Source: Myrica gale (lineage: Eukaryota > Streptophyta > Magnoliopsida > Fagales > Myricaceae). From it: a stretch of DNA of 64,000 nt. Numbering within the stretch: position 1 is the first letter of the stretch; the number at the start of each line of letters is the position of its first letter. The notes below the pieces were generated by a model that ran no database searches, was not told the origin of the DNA, and saw only the letters and a list, made by a program, of their open reading frames with translations. Below, one piece after another: positions 1-11,430 of the stretch. The DNA is taken from NCBI GenBank assembly GCA_963930655.1, contig OZ005621.1, positions 13,069,001-13,133,000 on the forward strand, read 5' to 3'. Made by a program: the position numbers and the translations under genes.

Positions 1-1
1 C

Positions 2-754
2 CTCTGGATCTCCCTCCGAGGCTGGCTCTCTCCTCCGTACATCTACCTCATCGTCAACTTCATCATCATCACCATCGCCGCCTCTTCCGCCTTCCAGCAC
101 CAAAAGCACCATCCTTCCTCCTCGCCTACAGATGCTAAACCTACAGCCACCCACCAACCCCAACACGGAGACCAAACCAAAAGCTTCCAAGACATCAATT
201 CAAAACATGAGTCTATGAAAGGCAACAATCTTAACCATTCCCACGAGACCCTATGGGACTACGTCCTGGAAGAGCACGAGAAGCAGCAAGTTAAAGCTAC
301 TTTGACTTCCAACCCGTTACCAGAAGCATCTCCCGAAGATTCTTGCGTAACAGAAGCCGGTGAGGACAAAGGTCGTGTCGACGAGGATACCCTGGACGCG
401 ACATGGGAAGCGATCATGGAGGCCCAAGGGAAGACAAAGACGCAGCAGCTCAAGAAGAGCGAGACCTGGGACGTGCCGCCCCGTCTTGCAAGGGTTGAAG
501 CGAAACTGAATAATGTAGTAGATCACGGTGATCCTGATCAGGACGATCCTGTCTCTTGGGCTCTGAAGGAACTAAAGAAGTCGGACACTTTCAGTGAGAG
601 AGTATCGTTGAGGGGGATGGACAAGTCAATGAGTCAGGACGAGTTGAACCGCCGAGCTGAAGCGTTCATCAAGAAGATCTATGATGACATGAGGTTACAG
701 AGGCTGGAATCTGCCCAGCGGATGATAGAGATGGTCGATGGGGGTACAGTTTAG
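2..754 (+). CDS. DUF4408/DUF761 protein, PAMP-induced A70-like (5' partial)
   Basis: The open frame runs in from the left edge, so the true start lies outside; the in-frame ATG at 215 is internal. The first residues read through a hydrophobic stretch (PPYIYLIVNFIIITIAAS) preceded by a Trp-rich LWISLRGW segment, which is the membrane-anchoring DUF4408 pattern. A long polar, acidic, low-complexity middle follows. Near the C-terminus DELNRRAEAFIKKIYDDMRL matches DUF761. This N-terminal DUF4408 plus C-terminal DUF761 layout is that of plant pathogen-induced protein A70 and its relatives, usually 200-300 aa; about 250 aa are visible here. The biochemical function of the family is unknown; expression of members rises with elicitors. 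The stop is TAG at 752-754. No frameshift or internal stop is seen. Confidence 0.88.
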   Translation, partial: LWISLRGWLSPPYIYLIVNFIIITIAASSAFQHQKHHPSSSPTDAKPTATHQPQHGDQTKSFQDINSKHESMKGNNLNHSHETLWDYVLEEHEKQQVKATLTSNPLPEASPEDSCVTEAGEDKGRVDEDTLDATWEAIMEAQGKTKTQQLKKSETWDVPPRLARVEAKLNNVVDHGDPDQDDPVSWALKELKKSDTFSERVSLRGMDKSMSQDELNRRAEAFIKKIYDDMRLQRLESAQRMIEMVDGGTV

Positions 755-1440
755 TGTAATTCATGGGAGTAAAAAGATAAGAAACACTTTTTTTAATCAT
801 CAGTATTAAAAACGTGAGGGAATGAGATGTATGTAGAATCTACGACACGTGTCTCCCTTATATGGTAATGGTGAGTCACTGATTAGACTAGCTGGAACTA
901 CCAACGCGTGCCATAACCATAGGAGGTGGGCTACCTTTTGTTTCGCCCTGAATATCCAATTAAAAGTACCTCTCAGATCATAATTCCCAAGGTCTTACTA
1001 TATAAATAATGTCTCATCTAAATTATATATATGCCAAAAGTGTTGTACATTATTTGTCGTACTTCTCTCAATATTGTTGAATATTTTCAGTTTTGCTCTA
1101 TCTAATAATTTCCAAGTAATATATATAATAAGCCAAGAAAGGGTGTGAGAAAGCAGCGAGTTTTTAAGCAATCGAACGGACGAATAAGGAAGAAAAGAAC
1201 ATGGTACAAATAAGGATAGTACAGAAATTCTTCCACGGCAAAATTGTCTGTGCAGAAGATGGTAAGCTCTCCGCGATTCGTGAGGGACACATGTCAGGAT
1301 AGTGCAGGAGGTAATGGGCGAGGCTGGGCTGACAGTGATGTATATAAAAATACACCTATAGATACATACATATAAAATTTCCATAGCCTAATAATATATT
1401 GAAATTTACAACTGTTGATCATAGGAACAATGACATCACA
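755..1440. other. Downstream flank of the A70-like gene, no gene seen
   Basis: AT-rich sequence that should include the 3' UTR of the A70-like gene. The short open frames lack conserved motifs or plausible splice structure. I see no RNA gene or recognisable transposon here. Confidence 0.5.
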
Positions 1441-1494
1441 GCTGATTCATCATAGATTATAAAGGTATTGTTTGACCCTAATTTGGGCCCAAAA

Positions 1495-1665
1495 ATTTAG
1501 TTTTAATAATAAAAAATTCATCACATAATTTTTTATTATTATAATATTTATTAAATAATTTATCTCTCTTCACTTTTTCACCAACTCTCATAACATATCT
1601 TTACTTTATAATATTTTTCAAACTCTAATACCCAAAATTTTCACCCTCAAACATCCCCTTTCAGT
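1495..1665. repeat. AT-rich MITE-like repeat (diverged copy)
   Basis: Contains the phrases TTATCTCTCTTCACTTTTTCACC and CCCAAAATTTT that recur at 3116, 46491 and 47472 in the window. It is a poorer copy with no clear terminal inverted repeats left. It belongs to the dispersed AT-rich family best preserved at 47472-47667. Confidence 0.45.
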
Positions 1666-1839
1666 TTGGCATATGATACTAGCAGTGACGAAACCATGAT
1701 TGATGTCTTGGAGAGCAAGACTCGTAAAGTAATATACCTACCAATTTTGATCCATTTCGTGAGGATAATCTATGTCACATTATAGAGTAGAAATATGCAC
1801 TTTTTTGTAATTCAATTATTGGAATCTTAGAGGACAATA

Positions 1840-2330
1840 TACTTGTTGAGGATCTAAGAATTCAGGATTATAATTGGAGGAAGGTACTTTGGAAAGGGAG
1901 ACAGACTGGAGCTGGTTGGATGGCTCAAGCATGGTTGGCTGTTAGGAAGATGCGCTTTACCCAGGATAGGCTCATCAGGAGTGGTATTCATTTACAAGTA
2001 CTGAGATGATGTCTCTGTGGGGCTAATGCGGAAGACTCCATGATCATCTGTTTGTAGCACGCGCGCCCTTTCTCAATGATTGTGGTTCTTGTAAGCTAAT
2101 AGCCGGCCCTGCATTCCATGGGCAAATTAAAATCTGGGAAGATACAATATATTTTGATGATGGCTGCTCTAATTTATCATAATCATATTTGGAAAGAAAT
2201 GAATAGGAGGAAAGCTCGACACTCACAAAGGCATCCGGGCTACCCCTATTAAACTGTGGGCTGGTAACTAGATGGAGGCTTTAAGATAGTGTACGTTACT
2301 GACTCCCTTTTTTTTAAAAAAAAAAAAGAT
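1840..2330 (+). pseudogene. LINE ORF2 C-terminal remnant (zf-RVT region)
   Basis: Conceptual translation, with frame changes, gives DRLIRSGIHLQ then CCLCGANAED, and further on IWKEMNRRKA. These match the reverse-transcriptase-associated zinc-binding region at the end of plant L1-type ORF2, where a cysteine pair follows a LxRxGI segment and an IWKERNRR-like motif comes later. The region ends near an oligo-A run around 2316-2328, a plausible tail. Several frame breaks and the lack of an upstream RT domain mark it as old and 5' truncated. It is a different subfamily from the LINEs at 23250, 51037 and 62966. Confidence 0.65.
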
Positions 2331-2740
2331 GGTGTAACTCTTGATGAGGATTGATGGGGTAGGCTTTAAAAAAAACACTATTACAAAGGCCCAACCCAAG
2401 AAGGGATAGTTCGGTAGAAAGAACACAAAAGGAGTAGAGACAGGTTGTAGCCCATATCGACAAAAGCACGCCCACACTGCTCAGGGAGTCAGGGGCTCAT
2501 ATAAAATTGGAGGGAGAACCCTCTTTATGACAAGTCCTATCAGAGTTGCCGGAGGAGACTGCAGGAAGAAATAATCATCTTCTTCTCTGACAAAGACAAA
2601 TGTGGGGGATAATATCAGTTTATTTAATAAATGCAGTGTAAAGAAAGGTCAAGATGTTACTATCATTTCCCCTGCAACGAAGAGAGAGAAAAAGTGGCTG
2701 GCAAAAAGCCCACGAGAAGAAGGGAGGTATAAAAAAAAAG
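2331..2740. other. No gene seen
   Basis: Mixed-composition sequence with no open frame of note and no inverted repeats I could pair. It may be retroelement debris, but I find no domain to support that. Confidence 0.3.
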
Positions 2741-2958
2741 TGATAAACATTCATTCTCTTAAAGATTTATAATAACAAAAAAATATACTGTTTGGTTTAG
2801 TTATTCAAACAGTTTTATTTTTGTATTTTTTTGAAAGTAGTGTAAATTTTTTTGAAATTGGTGAAAAGATGTTAAAATTTATAAAAAGTTATTGGGATTA
2901 GTGAAAATGTATTGAAATTGATGAAAAAATTATTGGGATTGGTAAAAATATATTGGAA

Positions 2959-3136
2959 TTGATGAAAAAATGAGTGAAAATTTTTTAAAAACTTTCTGAG
3001 AATTTAAACAAACATAGCCATAGAGTCTGTGTGCATGAAAAATTTTACTTGATGAAAAAATGAGTTAAAAGTTTTTAAAAATTTTCTGAGAATTTAAACA
3101 AACATAGCCATAGAGTCTGTGCATGAAAAATTTTAC
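2959..3136. repeat. Tandem duplication, ~90-bp unit, two copies
   Basis: Copy 1 (2959-3048) and copy 2 (3049-3136) both run from TTGATGAAAAAATGAGT through AAACAAACATAGCCATAGAG to CATGAAAAATTTTAC. They differ by a few substitutions and a 2-bp TG insertion in copy 1. The duplication includes the edge of an AT-rich MITE. Confidence 0.8.
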
Positions 3137-3303
3137 AAAATTTTTTATCCACTCACAATAAAATACTACAATATAATCTCTCTTTCTTATCAAATTATAA
3201 CTTTTCACTACAAAAAATATAAAAAATTATCTCTCTTCACTTTTTTACTAAACCCAATACCATCATTAAACTCAATACCAAAAATTTTACAACACAAACA
3301 TAA
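3116..3303. mobile_element. AT-rich MITE, GTTTGTG/AAAATTTTAC family
   Basis: Starts with AAAATTTTAC after a GTCTGTG segment, continues with CAATATAATCTCTCTTTCTTATC and ends AAAATTTTACAACACAAACAT. The same order of phrases occurs at 33115, 46491 and 47472. It is about 190 bp, carries no coding capacity, and its ends are short imperfect inverted repeats. The class is uncertain; Tourist-like is one possibility. Confidence 0.6.
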
Positions 3304-3309
3304 CAACTA

Positions 3310-6138
3310 ACAAAATCATAAGAGATAATCCCTTATAGGAAGGATCCCTTGTCTTTGATTGTTTTCTCTATTCTTATAAGAAAGGAATGTGTTGCTCGAC
3401 CTTTCAACTTATTTCAAGCGCTGAATTTCTGTCACAGCTCTCTAAAGTTTCTTACTCAGTAGACTTTGTGATAGACCAGTTAATTTTAACTTCGTCAAGG
3501 ATCATGTTGATCTATCCATCCTGGGTGTACATGTGTAATTAGGTTCTCCCTTTGTATATTAGTGATTATCCATTAATATATGTACTAATTAACTTACCCA
3601 AAAAAAAAAGAATCCATCATTAGGTAGCATGTCACGTGGCCCTCCAAACACCCCCAAAAAGTTTGAGAATTTATTCTTGATTTAACACTTCATTTTTCAA
3701 TTTTTTTACATTGACCCCATCAATTATAAGATTATATTTCGGCCCCCTAAAAATTAAATTCTATTTCCACATTCGCCCCTGCATGTCACTATTATATTTA
3801 CAATTCGAGGTCCGGCCCTGACCCTAAAAAGGACCAGATAAAGAGTCGGTTCCCTCCTAGTCATTTGGAATCTAAACTAATAATTATACATTCAACCTGA
3901 TCGAGAGCAGTACCTTTCAATTCCCCAGCTTCATAAAAATTAGGATTTTCCAGCAGATCGATACAACTTTCTTCCTCGCTTATATTTGTTGGGCCATTGA
4001 AATGGCTTTCTGAAGATTACAAAAAGCTTTATCTCATACAGGAGGAAACCCAAAAACCAGAATTCAAAGTTATCCTCCGTACGTATTTCAATGAATTTCT
4101 GAGCAGGATTTCTCACGTTTTCACTTTGGTGGGCTCTTTGAATCTTCCTTACTGGTATCATAACCTGCCATGATAGAAACGAAACTTGTATGAGAATCAT
4201 TATTATATATACTTCCAATTAATATTAAATATAAAGTTTTTATGAGAATTTCCCGAGGCCTTACCCATAAAAATTGTGTATAAAATTATGGAATGCAAAT
4301 TGCTATGATATTTCTACGAGCGTTAATTATCCTATTTTTCGAACTCAAACTCCAAAGGTTAATTAGTGAAAATCTACTTTACTCTTTAGGCTCAACTAAG
4401 ATAGATATCCTCTAACTATTTACCAAACTATGGCCCACACATGCACCACATGTAATACAATTTAAATGTATTATTTAAAACATGGGTTAAATAAGACCCT
4501 TTTATTACTCAGGTTTAACCCTATTTCAAGAACGCTGATCATGGGTGATTTTTAGATTTTGTTAAATTATTAAAAAAAAGGTTCTTCTTTAATTTGCTGT
4601 CCAAAACTTAATTGATTGACACGTCACATAATAAAACGTAGAAAACAAATTCAAAATCCATATAAATTAATTATAATTCAAATCTAATTATAATTAAACC
4701 TTAGAGCAAGTAGGGAATGTCTTGTGATTGGTTGGAAAGCACGGTAAAACTCTCAAGCGTACACACCCACTTGCAAGACATGTGCACCACTTAAATAAAG
4801 TTACATAATTGAAATTCGAATCCAAGACAGCCGAGTATATAACTCGTCCCAAGAATCGTCTCATACAACTAGGCTAGACCCTTTGCAGACATTTAACTGA
4901 TCTAATTTAGCACTGAAAAAATAGTAAATCAAAAAAGTTATATTAATGAATTCAAAACAAAATGCTTGGACTTAGGGTGAGATTTAGCTAGAATTTGAAT
5001 TATACATATAGAGTATCTTTCAATTAAAAAAATCGGTTAACCTGACAGAGAAAGAGATATGTCTTATCTATTTTATTTAGTTAATCAATTAAGTCAATGA
5101 TTTGTTATCATAACAAATGGCTAAACTTTAATTTGACATGCGAATTTTCTATGTTTTAATTAATTTATATATTTAATTAAAATATTTTTTATATATAGAA
5201 AAATAATCCACGACTTCTAACATTGAACTGGAGCAAAAATAAAATAAAATTGAATGAATTAGTCACGCTCACAAATAGTAAAGATCATGAATAAGAAAAC
5301 TAACTGCCTTTTCCACCTTATAAGTCTTAAACATGTGTCCCCTCGGGACCCCCTCGAATGGTAGGGGCAATATATACAATTCTTCCTTTTATTTCGAACC
5401 TCCCTCCTACCTAAAGATTTTGATAATATTTTACTTATCCTTTACCAACGAAGTTTGTTTTTGCTTTCTCACTCAAGTATATCACTTAGAAAAAAAAACT
5501 AGACCACAAGGAAGCTACCTACTAGTTTAGGCCTTATCCTTGCAGGGTATATCTATCCCTTAGGTGGTGCAAATGCACCCCGACCCTCAAGCCATATGCT
5601 GTAAGTCAGGGACTCCCCTAAAAGTAAGTTGACTCAAGCATCACACTTAAATATTTAGGTGATTTTCGTTTGGAAGAAATTTGTAGGATTATGATAAAAT
5701 TATAAATATTTAGATGATGTTAAAATTGTATTAATATGCGTACATAAATTGTAAAAAATATAATAAAGTATTGTATTAAAATATATATACTTTTATAATA
5801 TTTGACATATCAATATAAAGTAGTAGAATGTAAATCTTAAATAAACACTCAACCGAACCGTTAAATATGGTTTGTCGAATATTTGAATGTTCTGCCCCTC
5901 TACGGGCACAAGCATATCACTTGATTTTCGTTAGTGATGACAATTTATGACATCATCAAAAGTAAAATGATCATGATTTTTGGGCCACGTGACAATAATT
6001 TGGTCATAGCCACGTGACCAAACTGCCCTTTTAATCCAATTGCAACACTCCTCCCCTTCCCGACGTCCCAGCCCTTAGAAATTTGAATCGGCGCCCCTCT
6101 CTCAGCCGCTGCAATCGCCCCTCCCTTTCTCGCCTGAA
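3310..6138. other. Intergenic AT-rich DNA, no gene seen
   Basis: Long AT-rich stretch with only short, unconserved open frames. I see no pairable transposon ends. The last ~130 bp (from about 6010) become GC-richer, with C-rich pyrimidine tracts, and continue in composition across the hAT insertion to 11922-12030, so they are probably one ancestral segment split by the transposon. Confidence 0.4.
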
Positions 6139-6146
6139 GTTACAGC
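6139..6146. repeat. 8-bp target-site duplication of hAT (left)
   Basis: GTTACAGC here is repeated exactly at 11914-11921, directly outside the two hAT terminal inverted repeats. An 8-bp duplication is diagnostic of hAT insertion. Confidence 0.85.
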
Positions 6147-6411
6147 TAGTGGCGGAACCAGGGCTCAAGTGGAGGGGGCAAACTCCTAAGGCGAAATTAC
6201 ATCTCAAAATTTTTTCCTACGTAATGCAAAATATGTCTTAGAATTAAAATATCGTAAATTAAGGATTAAAAGTATTAAAAATAATGAAATACACGTATCG
6301 TACTATTTACTGAGACTGCAAGGTGGAAATTGGATCCTACGGTTCTTCATAGTCTGAAAACGTTGCAAAATAGCTTCGTTCTCAATAGTTTCAAAGATTT
6401 CCCTCTCGATG

Positions 6412-6658
6412 TGAAAGTTTTGGCTTTTGATGACCAAAACGTTTTGTCATTTCTCTGTATATAACGTTACAAACAAATCTGTTTACAAGGGAAAGAATTA
6501 AATTACAAGGAAAGGAATTAAATACTAACGGAAAGATTACAAAATTTAAAAAGCTTTACAAAAATGGTCATGCACCAGTAAGGGAAGTATTGGTACACGA
6601 TGCTTTACTTGCTGCAGCTTGGACAGCTGGTTGTACAGCTGGCTGAGTTTGGTTAACA
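6412..6658 (-). repeat. 3' LTR of Ty1/copia element
   Basis: 247 bp, TG...CA bounded, flanked on the left by TSD CGATG (6407-6411). It is identical to the LTR at 10856-11102 except for C at 6576 versus T at 11020. The polypurine tract abuts it on the element's internal side (minus strand 6670-6659, CTTGCGGGGGGA). The pol frame runs into this LTR, with its stop near 6568. Confidence 0.95.
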
Positions 6659-8340
6659 TCCCCCCGCAAGGTGATGGGGGGCATGCACACCATCAACTTG
6701 TCGCGTAAGGTGACAAACCGTGGAGAGGTAAGACCTTTAGTAAAGATGTCACCAATTTGATCATGAGTACTGATATATTTGATAACGATGTCCTTGTTAA
6801 GCACTTTCTCGCGAATAAAATGGAAGTCAACTTCAATGTGTTTTGTGCGAGCATGAAAGATCGGATTTGAAGCCAATGCTAAGGCACCAATATTGTCACA
6901 CCAGAGTAAAGGAGGGGAAGAGAGAGGAATGTGCAAGTCACGAAATAACATTCGCAACCAATAGAGTTCAGCAGTGGTATGTGAGAGTGCTCGGTATTCA
7001 GCCTCGGTGCTGGAGCGAGAGACAACATTTTGCTTCTTGGAAGACCAAGAGAGAAGAGAAGAGCCAAGGAAGATACCGTACCCAGAGGTAGAACGTCGAA
7101 CATCAGGATCACCAGCCCAATCAGAGTCACAATATGCTTGGAGGGTCATGTCACCTTTGGAAAACCACAAGCCATGATCAATGGTGCCTTTTAAGTAACG
7201 GAGGACACGCTTGGCGGCGGACCAATGAATGGATGTGGGATGGTGCAGGTGCTGGCAGAGTTGGTTGACGGAGAAGGCGATATCAGGGCGGGTTAGAGTG
7301 CAATATTGCAAGGCGCCCACCATTTGGCGGTACTCAGTAGTCTCTGATTCAGAAAGGGGTTCACCATTGTGAGAGGAGAGTTTGGGGCCGAGAGCAGCAG
7401 GAGAATTGTTGGGCTTGGCACCGACCATCTTTGAGCGATGTAAAAGGTCACCGATGTACTTGGATTGACGCAAGTGCAAACCAGTAGAGTCACGAGACGC
7501 CTGAATGCCAAGGAAAAAATTGAGGTTGCCGAGATCCTTCATTTTGAACTCTTGATGTAACTTGTGTACGAGTTGAGAGATAACAGAGGAATGAGAGCCT
7601 GTAACCAAGATGTCATCAACATAGACAAGAAAAAATATGTGAATATTATCTTGATGAAAAATAAATAAAGAAGGGTTAACGGAAGAGGATAAGAAACCAA
7701 GGTCCATAAGGGACTGCGAAAGCCGAGTGAACCAAGCACGAGGCGCTTGTTTAAGTCCATACAAAGATTTATAGAGACGACAGACATAATCAGGAAATTG
7801 AGAATCAACAAACCCTCGTGGTTGTTCCATGTAGATTTCATCTGTCAGAAAACCATTCAGAAAAGCATTAGAAACATCAAGTTGCGCAAAACACCAATCG
7901 AATTGTACAGCCAAGGCGAGGACCACACGAATAGTGGAGGGTTTGACAACAGGACTGAAGGTTTCGGTGAAGTCAACCCCAGCTTCTTGATCAAATCCTT
8001 TGGCCACCAAGCGGGCCTTGTAACGATCAAGGCTACCATCTTGTTTTTGTTTGATCCGATAAACCCATTTATTGCGGACAACATTTTGAGTGAGAGGACG
8101 AGGACATAAGGACCATGTGCCATTGGAAAGAAGAGCGTCAAATTCCTCTCCCATGGCAGCCCGCCACTCAGGTGATAGCACAACCTGAGAGTAGCACGTA
8201 GGTTCAGAGGGAAGAGCAACAGTGGTTAAAGCACGAAGAGGGTGTCGGGTGGAGTAGAAAAGATGATAATTTGGAAAAGCTTTGGGACGAAGAGAGCCAG
8301 TTTTGGAGCGAGTGATGATACTGGTAGAAGGGGGGCAAGA
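6568..8340 (-). pseudogene. copia pol: reverse transcriptase and RNase H
   Basis: One open frame of more than 530 codons covers the RT and RNase H domains. The RT start shows the KARLVAKGF and FAQLDVSNAFLNG motifs, KSLYGLKQAPRAW follows, and the polymerase active site is YVDDILV. RNase H shows DSDWAGDPDVRRSTSGY and SRSSTEAEYRAL, then the TKHIEVDFHFIRE segment near the end. The frame has no internal stop and ends inside the 3' LTR. It is separated from the upstream integrase frame by a frameshift near 8330-8345, at a run of six G/C bases, so the polyprotein is not continuous as read. The enzyme would copy element RNA into cDNA in cytoplasmic particles. Confidence 0.93.
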
Positions 8341-8950
8341 AGTGTTTCAGAAGGGGTAGGGGAGGAGGTAGGAGGGGGAGGTAAGGGATGAGAAGAGGGT
8401 TCAGGAAGCTGAGTGAGGGTGGGTAAAGGAGCAGGAGGAGTGGGTGGGTGAGTGTCAAGAGTGGGAGGGTGAACAACAATAGAGTTTTCAGGAGGAGAAT
8501 GGTCAAAGTGGGGTGGTGTAGGGTGGAGAGAGTTACCTGTAGCAGCAGGGAAGAAGGTCTCATAAAAAACAACGTGTCGAGAAATGTAAACACGACGAGT
8601 TAAAGTATCAAAGCAGCGATAGCCTTTTTGATTGGCACTATAGCCAAGAAAAATGCAACGTTTACTTCGAAACATGAGTTTTTCTGATGAATAAGGGCGG
8701 AGGAGAGGATAACATGCGCAACCAAAAATTTTAAAGAGAGTATATCAGGTTGGCGACTAAAAAGTTTGAAAAAAGGAGTGTGATGGTCTAAAACAGGAGT
8801 AGGCAACCTATTAATTAAATAGGTGGCAGTGAGAAAGGAATCCACCCAAAAAAGCATTGGAAGGTGGGATTGAGCGAGAAGCGAAAGACCCATCTCCATG
8901 ATGTGTCTATGTTTGCGCTCTGCCAAACCGTTTTGTTGAGCAGTATAAGG
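8226..8950 (-). pseudogene. copia integrase C-terminal half, frame-shifted
   Basis: This stretch continues the integrase after a frame change near 8955. It opens with the CPYTAQQNGLAERKHRH block, which carries the third acidic residue region of the DDE core, and passes a second frame change near 8727-8737, within A and T runs. FRSKRCIFLGYS and the KGYRCFD segment follow, typical of the copia integrase C-terminus, then a Pro/Ser/Thr-rich spacer toward RT. The breaks lie in or near homopolymers, so read or assembly error is as plausible as decay. Confidence 0.85.
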
Positions 8951-10796
8951 GCAATAAGCGATGATGGATGCCATTTTGTTCAAGAAAAAGTTTGAATTGA
9001 TGGGAAGTGTACTCACCACCATTATCAGATTGAAGTTGCTTGATGCGAGTGGAGAATTGATTTTCAACTAGAGTTTTGAATTTAATAAAACAGGAGTACA
9101 CATCAGATTTATTGAGAAGAGGGTACAACCAAGTAAAGCGAGAAAAATCATCAACAAACAAAACGTAATAAAGACAACCGCCTAAGGACTTAGTTGAGCA
9201 TGACCAAACATCCGTATGAACGAGCTCAAGCGGACCTTTAGAGAGGCGAGAGGACGCAACAAAGGGAAGTTGTTTGCTCTTGCCTAATTGACAAGGCTCA
9301 CAGACTCCAATATTATTTAAAGGACCACTAACTGGAAGAGAATTGTCTTGAAGAAGACGACACACAATAGAATGGGATGGATGGCCAAATCGGGAATGCC
9401 AAGTCGAGACAGGGGCTTTGACACCTAAGAAAGCAGAAAATTGGCGATTCTGGGAAGAAGATGCAGCCTGCAACTTAAGGGGATACAATCCTCCTTCACT
9501 CTTGCCTTGCAACAGAGTCTGGCCTGAGAGATTGTCCTTCACAAAGTAGTGGGAACCCGTGAGAAGAAAAAAACAGTTGTTATCTAAACAAAATTTATTA
9601 ATAGATAAAAGATTAGCAAATGCCTTTGGACAATGTAAAACACGAGATAATATTAAAGGAGAGGGTTGAGAGTTTAGGAGAATTGAACCAGTATTTGCTA
9701 TGTCCAAACCGGTGCCATTGCCAACAGCAATGTTATCTGTGCCAGTGTAAGGCTCATGAAGAGAGAGTTGTTCAAGATTGGCAGTAATGTGCTGGTTGGC
9801 TCCACTATCTGCATACCAAGTGTCAGAGCCAAAGTTTGTATTGGATTGAGCAACCATGGCAGCAAGTTGAGCCGGTGGATGGCGACCTTGATAGGAGAAG
9901 TCCATACGATGATAACAGTCCAAAGCTCGGTGGTTGGTTTTGCCACAAATTTGACAAGGGGAGCGTGGAGCATTGAAGACATTGGAGTGAGGTTGAGGTG
10001 TGGGTAAGAGGGGGGTGGAGGTACGAGGATGTTGTTGTGCAGAGAAGGGGCTGGGGGATTTGAACGAAGGTTTTGGTTTGCGGGAAAAATGCTGGTGGTT
10101 TGGTCGAGCAAGGAGCGCAAAATTATTTTCTGGTGGGATAGTCTTGTGACGAGATTCGAGGAGTAGTTCAAAAGAAAAGAGTTCAGCTTGGAAGTCTTCA
10201 AAAGACAGAGAACGATCTCGAGTAGAAATAGAGATGGATGTCTGAAAGGGGGTGTAAGTTGCATTCAATCCACACAGAAGTTGGGAGACAAGATCATCAT
10301 TAGTCACATGTTTCCCCACAGCAGCAAGTTGATCAACCATATGTTTGGCTTGGTCGAGATATTCAGTACAGGTGCGGTTCTCCTGCTTAAGGCTTTGGAG
10401 TTGATAGGTGAGATGATTAATCCTCGAACGGGATTGTGAAGCAAAACGGGTGGAAAGATAAGACCAGGCCTTGTGAGCAGTGTGAAGGCCATAGACAGAA
10501 GACAAGACTTTGCTAGAAAGAGTGGCATTAATCCAAGAAAGAACAAATTGGTCTTTCTTGTTCCAAAGTAGATACTGAGGATTCACCGTTTGAGTGGCTT
10601 GACCTGTTTCAGCAGAAAGAAATTCCTCTGGGCATGGGTTTGAACCATCCACAAAGCCCATGAGGTCATTGGATTTGAGCACCGGAACAAACTGGGAGAT
10701 CCATTGCAGATAGTTTGTTCCATCCAACCGGACTGAGATAAGTTGTCCAATGTTGGGTGCTGTAAAGGTAGAAGCTGCAACAATTGAAGATGCCAT
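8907..10796 (-). pseudogene. copia gag, protease and integrase N-terminal half
   Basis: The likely gag start is the ATG at 10796 (MASSIVAAS); an in-frame ATG at 10856 overlaps the LTR edge and primer-binding site and is unlikely to be used. Gag shows the copia YLQWISQF and NATLSSKVLSSV segments, then a zinc knuckle CQICGKTNHRALDC (CX2CX4HX4C). The protease active site is WYADSGAN. Integrase has the HHCC zinc region (HSRFGHPS, then CEPCQLGK) and catalytic HTDVWS and SDNGGEY. The frame is lost near 8955 just before the last part of the catalytic core. Translation of copia polyproteins is normally one continuous frame. Confidence 0.93.
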
Positions 10797-10843
10797 TAAA
10801 AGGAAGGAAGAGGGAAGGATCGTGGATGATTGCGTGAGCAAGG

Positions 10844-10855
10844 GCTCCGATACCA
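10844..10855 (-). other. Primer-binding site of copia element
   Basis: On the minus strand TGGTATCGGAGC follows the 5' LTR with no spacer. It matches the initiator methionine tRNA 3'-end complement (TGGTATCAGAGC in many copia elements) at all but one base. Confidence 0.88.
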
Positions 10856-11102
10856 TGAAAGTTTTGGCTTTTGATGACCAAAACGTTTTGTCATTTCTCT
10901 GTATATAACGTTACAAACAAATCTGTTTACAAGGGAAAGAATTAAATTACAAGGAAAGGAATTAAATACTAACGGAAAGATTACAAAATTTAAAAAGCTT
11001 TACAAAAATGGTCATGCACTAGTAAGGGAAGTATTGGTACACGATGCTTTACTTGCTGCAGCTTGGACAGCTGGTTGTACAGCTGGCTGAGTTTGGTTAA
11101 CA
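10856..11102 (-). repeat. 5' LTR of Ty1/copia element
   Basis: 247 bp, 99.6% identical by eye to the 3' LTR. On the minus strand it holds TTATATAC at 10908-10901, a plausible core promoter TATA element for the element's RNA. It is followed on the right by the TSD CGATG at 11103-11107. Confidence 0.95.
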
Positions 11103-11430
11103 CGATGTATACTACCATGCTATTATTCATTCATTCATCTATCATCTTATTACGCAACTCAGTCTTGATAATCTTCATTGCAGATAACTCTCTCTCCTTA
11201 AGCAGATAAACTAATAGATATAGAGTATGATTTCTTCTCTCAACCATCTTCATAGCAAGATCTCTAATATCTTGAAACCTAGAAAAATCATCAGTATTTC
11301 TCACATTATCAATATAGGTCTGAAGTTGATGTCTAAGAATCATACGATCAGTTGCTGAGAAATATTCTGGATAAAGCTCAGCATTTCCACACGAAAATGA
11401 TGCAAATAAGTAATTGTTTATCAAAAACTT
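11103..11430 (-). pseudogene. hAT transposase C-terminal fragment (TTF-type/ZMYM1-like)
   Basis: The frame reads YPEYFSATDRMILRHQLQTYI and ends SAMKIIKTELRNKMIDE, matching the end of plant hAT transposases annotated as TTF-type zinc-finger proteins. The conserved dimerisation core that normally sits between VYLL and the FSAMKI segment is missing, consistent with a small in-frame deletion. A 4-bp insertion then breaks the frame at 11131. Codons for the tail resume beyond the copia insertion, where 6406 down to 6303 reads EREIFETIENEAI and reaches a TAG stop. Confidence 0.82.

Larger units (their letters stand above)
6412..11102 (-). mobile_element. Full-length Ty1/copia retrotransposon (Ale/Retrofit-like size)
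   Basis: A 4691-bp element on the minus strand with 247-bp LTRs, a 5-bp TSD CGATG on both sides (6407-6411 and 11103-11107), a primer-binding site directly after the 5' LTR, and a polypurine tract directly before the 3' LTR. The order gag, protease, integrase, RT, RNase H places it in copia. Its small size and short LTRs resemble the Ale/Retrofit lineage, which is an inference. One LTR difference in 247 bp indicates a recent insertion. It sits inside the hAT transposase remnant and so is younger than that element. Confidence 0.95.

Noticed and set aside
7747..8109. Open frames on the plus strand across the copia element
   Set aside because: They lie opposite the RT coding frame, which has clear conserved motifs; these are shadows of it.
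10797..10856. Gag start at the ATG at 10856
   Set aside because: That ATG overlaps the LTR edge and the primer-binding site, which must act in reverse transcription; the ATG at 10796 gives a normal copia gag start.
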